This document shows, piece by piece, positions 29,846 to 38,204 of a stretch of 64,000 nucleotides of DNA (the stretch's first letter is position 1; each line of letters begins with the position of its first letter). Below the pieces are notes generated by a model. That model saw nothing but the letters and a program-made list of their open reading frames with translations, made no database searches and had not been told where the DNA came from. A program made the position numbers and the translations under genes. This DNA is from Saccharopolyspora phatthalungensis (GTDB lineage Bacteria > Actinomycetota > Actinomycetes > Mycobacteriales > Pseudonocardiaceae). The stretch covers positions 868,001 to 932,000 of the forward strand of contig NZ_JACHIW010000002.1 in the NCBI RefSeq assembly GCF_014203395.1, given 5' to 3'.

Positions 29846-31743
29846 TGTGTCGCCTCCTCGGCGGCAGCGCTGAGATATCGCGGGGTGGGGTAAGCCGACA
29901 GGTCTCGCAACCACTCTTCCGCGCCCAACGTGTTAGCCAACTGAGCTGCCCCGCCACATAACACGTACGGGTTGAGCATGGCGTTGCGCAGCATCGCCTC
30001 ATCGGCGATTCCCAGCTCAACCAGCAGCGAGCTATCGGACCAGTCGGCGAGATCTCGCTGATTGGCGCGCAAGCCGGCGAACCACTCCTGTCCACAGTGG
30101 TCTTTCGTCTCCCTTCGCAGATGCGCCTCGGGAACAATTCCACTCATTGCCTCGGCCAGCAGCGGCTTGTACGACCACGGTGCACGTGCTTGATCCGGAC
30201 GGACCGACAAACACGCGTTGACCACCGCATCGTCGCAGTAAGGGCTCTCGATCCTCAGCCCTTCATCATCCGAGGTGTGGGCAAGGAGTCTGGCGACGCT
30301 TCCCGCCTCCTGCACGTGATGTATCCAGACGTGCCGGCATGCGTCCGGGCCAAGCGGGCCAACCCGTTCAGAAGCGGATCTCAGCAGGTCCCGGAGAAGT
30401 TCGATGGCCATATCGCTCGCCCACGGCGGAAGCTGCGGGCGGCACCCCCAGGGCTCCGGGTTCGTATCGAGAACATCGATCTCCCGTAATCGTCCGGCCG
30501 TGGTCGCCAGCCAAGCCGGATATGTGCTGCGATCCAGGAGCAGGTTGCCAGTCGCTTTCCAATCCCATCGATCCCGCGCGCGCCAGCCGGCGAGCTGGCG
30601 CAGGGCCGACAGCGGTCGATGACGCAACATCCGCCGCAGATACAACACCGGTGGCTGCACGACGTGGTCTCCGCCGTGCCCACTCAGACGACGCGACGCG
30701 CCAAAGGCACGTACCACATCGGACACATGCATCGAAGCGGCTCGATCCCACTTGAGGGCATGCGGTTCGTCCGCCGGTTCACGGCGCCTGTCCAGCCCGG
30801 TGAAGAACGCCGGCAGTTCCGCCGAGCTGAATACCAGATTCTCGGCATTGGCCAGCCGCTCATGAGATTGCAGCGCGTAGGCGTGATCTTCGTTTCCCGG
30901 ATCGCTCCACCGCACGGTTGAGGTCACCAGTCGCGCGCCAGCCTCGGCGGCTAGAAAACACAATGACGTTGAGTCCATACCGGACAAGTCAGCGCCGACG
31001 ACCTCGCCGGGACGAACGCGGACCGCCACAGCGGCACGCAACGCCTCGCGTAGCGGAACCGCGCCCTGCCCGAGGGACAGCTCGGCAGGTGGAGCGTGCC
31101 ACCAGGTGACGGTGCGGTGACTTCCGTCTGCCGCGAGCTGAAGCGCTTCGGCCGGCTCAAGAGCGTGGACTCCGGCCCACATCGCCCGCTTCGCGATCGG
31201 ATGCGGCAAGACCGGGAATGCGATGCGGGCCGCGAGTTGGCTCAGATCGATATCGGCCCGGGACAACCAGGCCAGCGTGCGCGCCCGGTCCGCGCCGAAC
31301 GTCACGCCGTCTATTGACGCGTGGTAAATCCTGCGTGCTCCCGAGGCATTCCCGCGCAAGTAGCATCTTCCGTTGACCGATCCAACCACCGCGAAACTGC
31401 CGTGCGCGCCGCTGATCGCTCGCTCGATATCGCCGATATCGGTTACGCTCTTGAGGCGGACGGCGAGTTCGGCCGACGACAAGGAACATGTCCCCACCGT
31501 TGCCAGCGACTTACTCCCGCTGGCGCAAACCGTCAGCTCGTTCTCGCCCCAGCTGCCCAGCAGCCACGGCCGGTTCGAAGGATAAGACACCACCCGCTCG
31601 GCCCGATCCCGCAGCCGGTGCATGATCTCCGACGACACGACCCGGTCGGGAACGACCACGAACCACGGCAGCCGCCCGTTGTCCTTTTCCACTATGTCCG
31701 CCACCCCGACGTGTAAAGAATGCGGCCCGCGACATAACCCCAC
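29842..31743 (-). CDS. lasC: Lasso cyclase (asparagine-synthetase-like ATP-dependent macrolactam synthetase)
   Basis: About 633 residues. The N-terminal third has the glutaminase-like fold without a catalytic Cys1. The synthetase domain has the PP-loop DLSGMDSTS (SGGxDS variant), which binds ATP. It also has SGHGGDHV and, near the C-terminus, ESPYCDD and WSYKPLLAEAM, typical of AsnB-type cyclases. It should adenylate the side chain of the ring Glu in the core peptide and join it to the Gly1 amine. The precursor gene lies 105 nt upstream, separated by a stable stem-loop. The exact start is uncertain: GTG at 31743 is used, and GTG at 31704 is an alternative. B1 overlaps its 3' end. Confidence 0.92.
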   Translation of the reverse strand: MGLCRGPHSLHVGVADIVEKDNGRLPWFVVVPDRVVSSEIMHRLRDRAERVVSYPSNRPWLLGSWGENELTVCASGSKSLATVGTCSLSSAELAVRLKSVTDIGDIERAISGAHGSFAVVGSVNGRCYLRGNASGARRIYHASIDGVTFGADRARTLAWLSRADIDLSQLAARIAFPVLPHPIAKRAMWAGVHALEPAEALQLAADGSHRTVTWWHAPPAELSLGQGAVPLREALRAAVAVRVRPGEVVGADLSGMDSTSLCFLAAEAGARLVTSTVRWSDPGNEDHAYALQSHERLANAENLVFSSAELPAFFTGLDRRREPADEPHALKWDRAASMHVSDVVRAFGASRRLSGHGGDHVVQPPVLYLRRMLRHRPLSALRQLAGWRARDRWDWKATGNLLLDRSTYPAWLATTAGRLREIDVLDTNPEPWGCRPQLPPWASDMAIELLRDLLRSASERVGPLGPDACRHVWIHHVQEAGSVARLLAHTSDDEGLRIESPYCDDAVVNACLSVRPDQARAPWSYKPLLAEAMSGIVPEAHLRRETKDHCGQEWFAGLRANQRDLADWSDSSLLVELGIADEAMLRNAMLNPYVLCGGAAQLANTLGAEEWLRDLSAYPTPRYLSAAAEEATQ

Positions 31744-31757
31744 CTAAACGATCGCGA

Positions 31758-31809
31758 CAGAGAGGCGCCGAACCGGTTTGTCCGCAAACCGGCGAAGACA
31801 TCCTCTCTG
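31758..31809 (-). terminator. Nested stem-loop between lasso precursor and cyclase genes
   Basis: The inner stem CCGGTTTG (31773-31780) / CAAACCGG (31785-31792) has a TCCG loop; the outer stem is CAGAGAGG (31758-31765) / CCTCTCTG (31802-31809). Such a structure directly after a RiPP precursor usually stabilises or partly terminates the short precursor mRNA, giving excess precursor over enzymes. The position is seen; the function is inferred. Confidence 0.6.
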
Positions 31810-31848
31810 CCGCTGGTCAGCGCACGTTACTCAGGCGCCGGTCGGCTG

Positions 31849-31992
31849 TCAGATCGTGCCGAGGTAAGAGAAGAAACCTTCGACGTAGAGGTACTGATTT
31901 CCCTGCGTCTGCTCGGCGAAATCCCCGACTTCTTCCAGTAACGGTGCGACATAGATGGCCTTGTCGTTATCAAGCTCCGTCGATTCGACCAT
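31849..31992 (-). CDS. lasA: Lasso peptide precursor, class II
   Basis: 47 residues; ATG with GGAGG 7 nt upstream. The leader contains the RRE-binding motif YVAPLLEEVGDF (YxxPxLxxxGxF) and ends EQTQ, with the conserved Thr at position -2. The predicted core is GNQYLYVEGFFSYLGTI (17 residues): Gly1 for the macrolactam amine, Glu8 as acceptor (8-membered ring), and a 9-residue tail with bulky Phe10, Phe11, Tyr13 as candidate steric plugs. There is no Cys, so class II. The core is unusually aromatic and has no positive charge. I do not recognise it as a known lasso peptide. A longer reading from 32085 is possible but lacks a ribosome site. Confidence 0.92.
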   Translation of the reverse strand: MVESTELDNDKAIYVAPLLEEVGDFAEQTQGNQYLYVEGFFSYLGTI

Positions 31993-32020
31993 GCGCTCCT
32001 CCTTTCCGATCATCAGTAGT

Positions 32021-32044
32021 CCGGGTTGCGCCATCGCAGCCCGG
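32021..32044 (-). promoter_or_regulatory. Hairpin in the leader of lasA
   Basis: CCGGGTTGCG (32021-32030) pairs with CGCAGCCCGG (32035-32044) across a 4-nt loop with one G-T pair. It lies about 30 nt upstream of the lasA start and 80 nt after the ferredoxin stop. It could terminate the P450-ferredoxin transcript or attenuate lasA. Confidence 0.45.
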
Positions 32045-32122
32045 AAAATCGGGGCGCCGTCGGTCGACGGCGGCAAGGTGGCCATCTCGATGAATCCATC
32101 GGCCGCGTGGCCGTGGCGCGAG

Positions 32123-32320
32123 TCAGGGATCCTCTTGTAGCGTGATGGCGGCGTTCGGGCAGAGGCCGACGACGTCGCGCAGGATGTCGGCGCGCGACGG
32201 GTCGGGGTCCGGATTCGACACCGTCACCAGCCCGTCCTCGTCGGCGTCGAACAGGTCGGGCGCTGCGCGCACGCAGTGACCCGCGCCGATGCATCGGGTC
32301 TTCTCCGCGGAGATGCGCAT
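32123..32320 (-). CDS. Small 3Fe-4S-type ferredoxin
   Basis: 65 residues from the ATG at 32320, which follows AGGAG by 7 nt; the P450 stop lies just 8 nt upstream. The Cys pattern CIGAGHC ... CPNAAI with APDLFD is typical of the short 3Fe-4S (or 4Fe-4S) ferredoxins that pass electrons to bacterial P450s. Direct linkage to the P450 makes it the obvious redox partner. No ferredoxin reductase is encoded nearby. An upstream in-frame start five codons earlier overlaps the P450 stop region and has no better ribosome site. Confidence 0.92.
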   Translation of the reverse strand: MRISAEKTRCIGAGHCVRAAPDLFDADEDGLVTVSNPDPDPSRADILRDVVGLCPNAAITLQEDP

Positions 32321-32328
32321 GGCGGCTC

Positions 32329-33567
32329 CTACCAAGCGACGGGAAACTCGTACATCCCGAAGATCGCGGTGTCGTATTTGAACGGCAGGTCATCCACCTC
32401 GACCGCCGCGCGCAGTCCCGGAACGCGCCGGAACAGCGTCTCGTAGGCGATCTCCAGCCAGGCACGGCCGAGATTTTGCCCGAGGCACTGGTGGACGCCG
32501 TACCCGAATGCCAGGTGGTTGCGGGCGCCGCGGTGGATGTCGAGGTCGTCGGGGCGCTCGAAGGACCGCTCGTCGTGGTTGGCCGAGGCCGTGAGCACGA
32601 AAACACCGTCTCCGGCCCGAATGAGCTGCCCGCCGATCTCGATGTCCTCGATGGCCACCCGAGCGAAGCCCGCACCGTCCACAATAGAGTGATACCGCAG
32701 CAGTTCGTCGACCGCTCCCGGCCACAGCGCGGGATCGGCGCGCAGCTCGGCGAGTTGTCCCGGGTGCCGGAGCAGGGTGAGTACGCCGAGCGGGATCATG
32801 TTGTGCGTGGTCTCGTGTGCGGCGATCAACAGTTGGTGGATCATGCCGACGAGGGCGTTGTGGGACAGCTCCCCCGTCGCGAGCCGTTCGGTGACCAGCC
32901 GCCCGACGAGATTGTCGCCGGGCTCCTGCTCGGCCCGCGTGACCACGTCGTCGAGGTACGCCCGGATCTCCGCGATCGCCGCCCTGGCCAGGGCGGTTTC
33001 GCCGGCAACCGTCACCATCTTCCGGTTTCGGATCCGCGATTGGAAGAAAACGTGGTCCTCGTACGCAACGCCGAGGAGCTGGCAGATGACCATCGAGGGG
33101 ACCGGCTGCCCGAACGATTCGATCAGGTCCGCCGGGGGACCACCCGAGAGCATTTCGTCGATCAGCCGGTCGACCACGGTCTGGATGCCGGGGCGCATGG
33201 CCTTGACGCGTTTGACGCTGAACTCGGGGATCAGCATCCGCCGGTACACGTCATGCTCGGGAGGGTCCACGTTGAAGAATTCGCCCTCGTGGAGCCGGCC
33301 GCGTTTCCTGGCGGACTCGGGCGTCTCGGGCGTCAGGGCGGGAAAGCCCGGCCGCGTGATGTCGGTACTGATTCGCGGATCGGCGAGCACCTGCTGGGCC
33401 TCGGCGTGCCGCGTCACGACCCACGCCGTCCGTCCGCTGGGCAGCATCACGCGGGCGAGCGGCGCCTCCTCGCGTAGCTGCGCGTATTCCGCCGGCGGAG
33501 CGAACGGGCATTGACGCCGCATCGGAAAGCTTTGAATTGCGGCCTGGTTTTCGTCGAGCATGGTCAT
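32329..33567 (-). CDS. Cytochrome P450 (CYP105/107-like)
   Basis: About 412 residues, soluble bacterial type. I-helix AAHETTHN (oxygen-activation Thr), K-helix ELLRYHS (ExxR), and the heme loop FGYGVHQCLGQ with the axial Cys. WVVTRHAEAQQVL and FFNVDPPEHDVYRRML are typical of macrolide or polyketide hydroxylases and CYP105-type enzymes. The start chosen is ATG at 33567, with GAGAG about 11 nt upstream; a GTG at 33600 and ATG at 33561 are alternatives. Ferredoxin follows within 8 nt and the lasso operon on the same strand, so its substrate could be the lasso peptide, the polyketide or something else; sequence alone does not decide. It is divergent from the dioxygenase gene. Confidence 0.93.
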   Translation of the reverse strand: MTMLDENQAAIQSFPMRRQCPFAPPAEYAQLREEAPLARVMLPSGRTAWVVTRHAEAQQVLADPRISTDITRPGFPALTPETPESARKRGRLHEGEFFNVDPPEHDVYRRMLIPEFSVKRVKAMRPGIQTVVDRLIDEMLSGGPPADLIESFGQPVPSMVICQLLGVAYEDHVFFQSRIRNRKMVTVAGETALARAAIAEIRAYLDDVVTRAEQEPGDNLVGRLVTERLATGELSHNALVGMIHQLLIAAHETTHNMIPLGVLTLLRHPGQLAELRADPALWPGAVDELLRYHSIVDGAGFARVAIEDIEIGGQLIRAGDGVFVLTASANHDERSFERPDDLDIHRGARNHLAFGYGVHQCLGQNLGRAWLEIAYETLFRRVPGLRAAVEVDDLPFKYDTAIFGMYEFPVAW

Positions 33568-34007
33568 AGTGGTGGTGTCTCTCGTGACGGCCTGTCGCAC
33601 CGAATCTTCAGCCCGTCCCGGATGTGTTGGCTACCCGGGGTGGGCGCGGGACAGGGGTGACCAAGTTTTGTACATCGACGCACCGTGAGAGCCTCGTCGT
33701 ATCCGATGATCGGCTGGCCCAAGTCCGTGCGCTGGACCTTGGCGTGTTCCGGGCGAATCCTGAGCCTTGGGGACAGAATGCGAGACAGGTAGCTGCACGC
33801 TCCATCGGCAGAAGCGACCTTCAGCCGATGTCGACATGCTCGCAGTCTTGCCCATGCCGATGCCGTGCTCAATTGAACCTTCGTACATGAACTTTTGTTG
33901 CATGCACGATTGTTCAATTTACGCCAAACGCGCACCATGTCTAGAAATGATCGTGCACCATGCCTGGAAACGCGTGCACCATGCCTAGAAATGATGGGAC
34001 GAGTGAC
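33568..34007. promoter_or_regulatory. Divergent P450 / dioxygenase control region
   Basis: A 440-bp stretch with no gene. It contains TGAACCTTCGTACA (33874-33887), shared with the inverted repeat at 25145-25200; an 8-bp inverted repeat AATTGAAC (33871-33878) / GTTCAATT (33912-33919); and three direct repeats near the dioxygenase start. It is AT-richer than its surroundings, as expected for a bidirectional promoter. Confidence 0.55.
33932..33996 (+). repeat. Three imperfect ~21-23-bp direct repeats before the dioxygenase start
   Basis: Units beginning GCACCATG start at 33932, 33955 and 33976, followed by a variant of CCTAGAAATGAT. The copies create in-frame ATGs at 33960 and 33981 that lack ribosome sites. 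They may be regulator sites or slippage products. Confidence 0.6.
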
Positions 34008-34802
34008 GTGACCGACACGACAGCCCAGACCAAGTCCGACGCAGTCGCGGAGCGATTCGTCACCGCGTTCCGGGAGGACGGCTTCACGCATATCCCGAGC
34101 CTGCTCACCGCCGAGGAAGTAGCGCGATACCGAGAAGCCGCGTTGGACGCCATCGAGCGGCACGGCAAGACGGCCGGCATGGGCGGCGGTGGCACGGCAC
34201 TCGTGCAAACCAAGGGCGCGTGGTGGAAGCACGAAACCCTGCGCAACCTCTCCCGCCACCCCAGGATCGGCGCGGTCGCCGAGCAATTGGCCGGCATGCC
34301 GCTGCGCGTGTGGGGCGGCGAGGCGTTCGCCAAGCATCCGCACGACGAGGTACCCACCATTTGGCACGACGACCTGACGTTCGCGCCGCTGGACTCCCGG
34401 ATGACGATGAACGCGTGGATCGCGCTCGTCGACGTGCCGGTCGAGCGTGGCTGCCTGACCTTCCTGCCAGAGTCGCATCGCCGCGCCGATCCGTACCGAG
34501 GTGAGCTGTCCGCAGCGCGGGAAAACCCGGATTCCTACCTGTTCACCCAGTGGCCGCAGCTCGGTTGGAGCCCCCGGGTCACCGTGCCGCTGCGGGCCGG
34601 AGACGCCACCTTCCACCAGAGCCGCGTGGGACACATGGCCGGTGGCAACACCTCCGAGGAGACCCGCGAGGCATTCATCATCACCTACACCGACGCGGAG
34701 GCGACCTACCAGCCACTTCCCGGCCAAAGCCCGCTGGAGGACCTGGAGCCCGGCCAGCTGCCGCCCGACGACCGCTACCCCCGAGTCTCCGACTTCGGCT
34801 AG
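34008..34802 (+). CDS. Phytanoyl-CoA dioxygenase (PhyH) family Fe(II)/2-oxoglutarate oxygenase
   Basis: 264 residues from the GTG at 34008, preferred because GGGACGAG lies upstream and the earlier ATGs sit inside direct repeats. The iron ligands are His and Asp in IWHDDLTF and the distal His near HQSRVGHMAGG; the 2-oxoglutarate-binding Arg is in EETREAF. FVTAFREDGFTHIPSLLT is the family's typical N-terminus. Members hydroxylate or halogenate small molecules, including natural products. It is divergent from the P450 and probably shares its control region, so a joint oxidative tailoring role is plausible. Substrate unknown. Confidence 0.9.
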   Translation: MTDTTAQTKSDAVAERFVTAFREDGFTHIPSLLTAEEVARYREAALDAIERHGKTAGMGGGGTALVQTKGAWWKHETLRNLSRHPRIGAVAEQLAGMPLRVWGGEAFAKHPHDEVPTIWHDDLTFAPLDSRMTMNAWIALVDVPVERGCLTFLPESHRRADPYRGELSAARENPDSYLFTQWPQLGWSPRVTVPLRAGDATFHQSRVGHMAGGNTSEETREAFIITYTDAEATYQPLPGQSPLEDLEPGQLPPDDRYPRVSDFG

Positions 34803-34909
34803 AGAGCGTTGCACAAGTGGTTTGCGTAGCATTTGGCCTCCTGGGCTGGTGCCGGTAGCGAAACCTCAGACGCCGCCTGGGCTCAAACAGACGCTAGGAG
34901 TAGCCGGGG

Positions 34910-35545
34910 ATGAGTGCCGTGAGTTGCCACCTCGGGATGTCCCTCGATGGCTTCGCCGCCGGTCCGAACCAGAGCCCGAAGGATCCGGTCGGCGTGGGCG
35001 GCATGCGGCTACACCAGTGGGTGTTTCCCACCCGCGCCTGGCACGAACACCGGGGCCTGGAGGGCGGTGCGCGCTCGGTCGACTCCGAAGTGCTCGCCGA
35101 GGTCATCCAGGGGATCGGCGCCTACATCATGGGTCGCAGGATGTTCGGGGGCGGCGACGGTCCGTGGGATGAGTCCTGGCGCGGCTGGTGGGGCGAGGAG
35201 CCCTCGTTCCACGCGCCGGTTTTCGTGCTCACCCACCACCCGCGGGAGCCATTGGAAATGCGGGGCGGCACCACCTTCACCTTCGTCACCGACGGGATCG
35301 AGTCCGCGCTCCGGCAGGCCCGCAAGGCGGCCGGTGACCGGGATGTCTCGATCGCCGGCGGGGCCCAGACCGTGCAGCAGTTCCTCGCCGCGGGCCTGCT
35401 CGACGAGCTTTTCATCCATCTCGTCCCGATCGTGCTGGGTGCCGGCGAGCGCCTGCTGGATAACGTCGGCAACCCGACCCTTGAACCGGTCACGGTAGTG
35501 CCATCCGAGGCGGTCACCCACATCAAATACCGGGTCGTCCACTGA
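34910..35545 (+). CDS. Dihydrofolate reductase family protein (RibD C-terminal-like)
   Basis: 211 residues; ATG with AGGAG 9 nt upstream. SLDGFAAGPNQS at the start, GAYIMGRRMFGGG in the middle, then IAGGAQTVQQFLAAGLLDELFIHLVPIVLGAGERLL towards the end are the standard marks of the actinobacterial RibD-C/DHFR-like family. It should bind NAD(P)H and reduce a small substrate; most members have no assigned role. It lies 107 bp after the dioxygenase on the same strand, so co-transcription is possible. Confidence 0.88.
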   Translation: MSAVSCHLGMSLDGFAAGPNQSPKDPVGVGGMRLHQWVFPTRAWHEHRGLEGGARSVDSEVLAEVIQGIGAYIMGRRMFGGGDGPWDESWRGWWGEEPSFHAPVFVLTHHPREPLEMRGGTTFTFVTDGIESALRQARKAAGDRDVSIAGGAQTVQQFLAAGLLDELFIHLVPIVLGAGERLLDNVGNPTLEPVTVVPSEAVTHIKYRVVH

Positions 35546-35721
35546 AACATCGCGGACATAGCGTTACGGAATGCGTGAATCGGGCGCCCGCTGCGGCACA
35601 CTGTCGCAAACACGCTGACGGCGTGTCCTGTTTGCCGGAAAGGGAGCCGAGATTACGCGGAAAGCCTCCGCAGGTGGTGGCGGCACGCCACACCACCGAT
35701 GCCTGAAACGGGGAAACATCG

Positions 35722-36645
35722 ATGCACGCGGTCGTCACGGGCGCCACCAACGGGATCGGCGCGGCGATTGCCCGGCGGCTCGCCGGCGAAGGACTGACGG
35801 TCACCCTGGTCGGCCGCAGCGACCAGCGCCTCCGGGCGGCGCGGGAGCGGATCGCCGCCGCGGTGCCTGGCGCCGAGCTCGTTCTGGAGCGGGCCGATCT
35901 CGCCGAGCTCGCCCAGGTGCGCGACCTCGCCGAGAGGCTGCTGAGCGGTTCGGCACCGGATGTGGTCATCAGCAACGCCGCCCTGGTCACCCCGCTGGAC
36001 CGGCGGACCTCCGACGGCCTGCCGCGGGTGCTGGCCGTCAACCACTTGGCGCCTTACCTGCTGCTGCGTGCCCTCGCGGCGGCCTTGGACCGTGCCAGGC
36101 TGATCGTGGTCGGCTCGGATCCGGTATCGCTGGCCCTGGAACCGGTCGATCTCGACGATTTCCCCCTTGCCCACCCGGAACGACTGGGCGAGCCCGCCGG
36201 GCTGCGGCCGTATTACGCCTACGCTCGCACCAAGAACATGAACACGATGTTCGTCTATGCGCTTGCCCGCCGCCTGGCCGGGACCGCCATCACCGTCAAC
36301 GCTTGCCACCCCGGTCTTATCTCCGGCACCGGACTGAGCCGGGAGGTACCCGGGCTCGGCGAGCTGATCAAGCAGGCATACCGGGACGGCATTTTTCCCC
36401 AACCCGGCCCACAACCCGGCGGCGGGAGGTGGGCGCCCGGCTCGTCCGGGCCCAAGGATCGTCCCGGCCCGGACATCGGAGCCGACACGCCCGCGTGGCT
36501 CGCCACCTCGCCCACGGTCGAAGGCGTAACCGGCAGCTTCTTCGTCGACCGCATCGCCGTCCAGACCGCGCCGCACACCACCGACCCCGAACGCTGCGAG
36601 CGCGTGTGGCACGACAGCGCCGCGCTAGTCGGACTCTCCCCCTGA
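35722..36645 (+). CDS. Short-chain dehydrogenase/reductase, retinol-dehydrogenase-like
   Basis: 307 residues, longer than the classical 250-residue SDR because of a Pro/Gly-rich insert near residues 225-260. NAD(P) loop TGATNGIG, structural SNAALV, catalytic YARTK (YxxxK) and the following NACHPGLISG. The Asn-rich RTKNMNTMF after the active-site Lys resembles the human RDH-type 'SKLANxLF' helix. GGGGAAA lies upstream of the ATG. The substrate is unknown; it stands alone with 176 bp before and 235 bp after it. No gene was recognised in 36646-36880. Confidence 0.88.
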   Translation: MHAVVTGATNGIGAAIARRLAGEGLTVTLVGRSDQRLRAARERIAAAVPGAELVLERADLAELAQVRDLAERLLSGSAPDVVISNAALVTPLDRRTSDGLPRVLAVNHLAPYLLLRALAAALDRARLIVVGSDPVSLALEPVDLDDFPLAHPERLGEPAGLRPYYAYARTKNMNTMFVYALARRLAGTAITVNACHPGLISGTGLSREVPGLGELIKQAYRDGIFPQPGPQPGGGRWAPGSSGPKDRPGPDIGADTPAWLATSPTVEGVTGSFFVDRIAVQTAPHTTDPERCERVWHDSAALVGLSP

Positions 36646-36880
36646 GCGCACAACGTCCACCACTGCTGCGCGCGGCGCGTCGGTCGCTCCTTCGTCAAGC
36701 CCCACGCGGGTGACCGTCGCTGAGCTTTTTCGGATGTGGTCGAGCGCACCGATACCGTCACACAACGCATGGTTGTGACTCGCCGACTCGGCGGTTGTTT
36801 GATCCGCTGGCTACTGCTCGCTTTGATCTGAGCGATCATCGTGAGGTTGTTAAGGCGAGACAGCGAGGGACGCACTGGGC

Positions 36881-38125
36881 ATGGTTGGTAGGCGGTCGCT
36901 GGGGCGGCAATTCGGGTATCTCTGGGCGGCCTTTTCGGTCAGCACGCTGGGCACGTGGCTCGCGTTCGACGCGTTTCCCCTGGTCGCGATCCTGGTGCTG
37001 CACGCCGGGGAGACCGAGGTGTCCGCGCTGAAGGCGGCGAGCTTGGCGGTGGGAGCGGCGGTCGCGGTGCCGCTGGGCCCGTGGGTGGAATTCCGCCGCA
37101 AGCAGCCGGTGATGGTCGCGATGGACCTGATCCGGTTCGCGGCGGTGATGACCGTTCCCGCCGCATTCGTGCTCGGCCTGCTCAGCTTCGCGCAACTCCT
37201 GGTCGTCTCGGTCATCGTCGCCGCGGCCGACATCGCCTTCAACGCGGCCAGCGGGGCCTGCCTGAAAACGCTCGTGCGGCCCGAGGACCTGCTCATCGCC
37301 AACGGGCGGTTCGAGTCCACGACCTGGACCGCCACCGTGCTCGGACCACCGCTGGGCACGGCCGCGATCGGGCTGTTCGGCCCGCTGACGACAGTGCTGG
37401 CCGATGCGGTCAGCTACCTGCTCTCGGCACTGGGGATCCGCGCGATCGGCGGGACGGAGCCGCGCCCGGCCCGGACCGACCGACCACGGCTGCGAGCCGG
37501 CGACCTGGTCGAAGGATGGCGCTACATCTTGACGCACCCGGCGCTGCGCCCGCTTTTCTTCAACACGATCCTCGTCAGCAGCCTGATCATGGCGACCTCG
37601 CCGCTGCTGGCCGTCCTGATGCTCGGCCGCCTCGGTTTCGCGCCGTGGGAATACGGCCTGGCATTCGGGGTCTCCTGCGTCGGCGGCCTCATCGGCTCCC
37701 GGCTGGCCGCCCCGCTCGTTGCACGATTCGGGCGCCACAAGATCATGCTCGGCGCCGGGGCACTGCGCGCGTGCTGGTCCATCGGGTTGGTCTTCATCTG
37801 CCCCGGCCCGGCCGGGCTCGCGCTCGTCATCGCCGTCGAGTTCGCCTTGATCACCTGCATGGGCGTGTTCAACCCGGTGTTCGCCACCTTCCGGCTCGAT
37901 CAGGTTCCGACGGACCGAGTCGCCCGCACCCTGTCCGCATGGTCGGTCACCGGAAAGGCCACCAACGCGGTCATGGTCGCCCTGTGGGGCCTGTTGGCGG
38001 CTTTCACCGGCGCCCACACCGCGATCTTGATCGCCGGTCTGCTTATGCTCGCAACGCCGCTCCTGCTCCCCCGGCACGACCATGCGCCACTGCACGATCG
38101 CGAACCGGCCGCCAGCCGCACATGA
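36881..38125 (+). CDS. MFS transporter (MFS_3 / enterobactin-exporter-like)
   Basis: 414 residues with about 12 predicted membrane segments. The N-terminus FGYLWAAFSVSTLGTWLAFDAFPLVAI and the loop GPWVEFRRKQPVM correspond to the first helix and the loop 2-3 motif of the MFS_3 group. A cytoplasmic middle loop with RAGDLVEGWRYILTHPALRPL is highly typical of this group. It likely exports a small molecule such as a siderophore, antibiotic or peptide product. It is the only transporter gene in the window and so a candidate exporter for one of the two nearby biosynthetic clusters. GAGGG lies 12 nt before the start. Confidence 0.9.
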   Translation: MVGRRSLGRQFGYLWAAFSVSTLGTWLAFDAFPLVAILVLHAGETEVSALKAASLAVGAAVAVPLGPWVEFRRKQPVMVAMDLIRFAAVMTVPAAFVLGLLSFAQLLVVSVIVAAADIAFNAASGACLKTLVRPEDLLIANGRFESTTWTATVLGPPLGTAAIGLFGPLTTVLADAVSYLLSALGIRAIGGTEPRPARTDRPRLRAGDLVEGWRYILTHPALRPLFFNTILVSSLIMATSPLLAVLMLGRLGFAPWEYGLAFGVSCVGGLIGSRLAAPLVARFGRHKIMLGAGALRACWSIGLVFICPGPAGLALVIAVEFALITCMGVFNPVFATFRLDQVPTDRVARTLSAWSVTGKATNAVMVALWGLLAAFTGAHTAILIAGLLMLATPLLLPRHDHAPLHDREPAASRT

Positions 38126-38204
38126 CACACCACCACTGGTCTCCTGTGGTGATTTCCGTGGAACGAACGCGAACGAAACCTGTTTCATCGGGAGTTGGAA
38201 GGGG

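Noticed and set aside
31511..31801. Alternative - strand start MSRAAFFTRRGG for the cyclase
   Set aside because: It lies in a different frame from the cyclase and leads into Arg-rich shadow sequence.
36795..37031. Short + frame (FDPLATARFDLSDHRE) before the MFS gene, suspected IS remnant
   Set aside because: No transposase motif or terminal repeats could be found.
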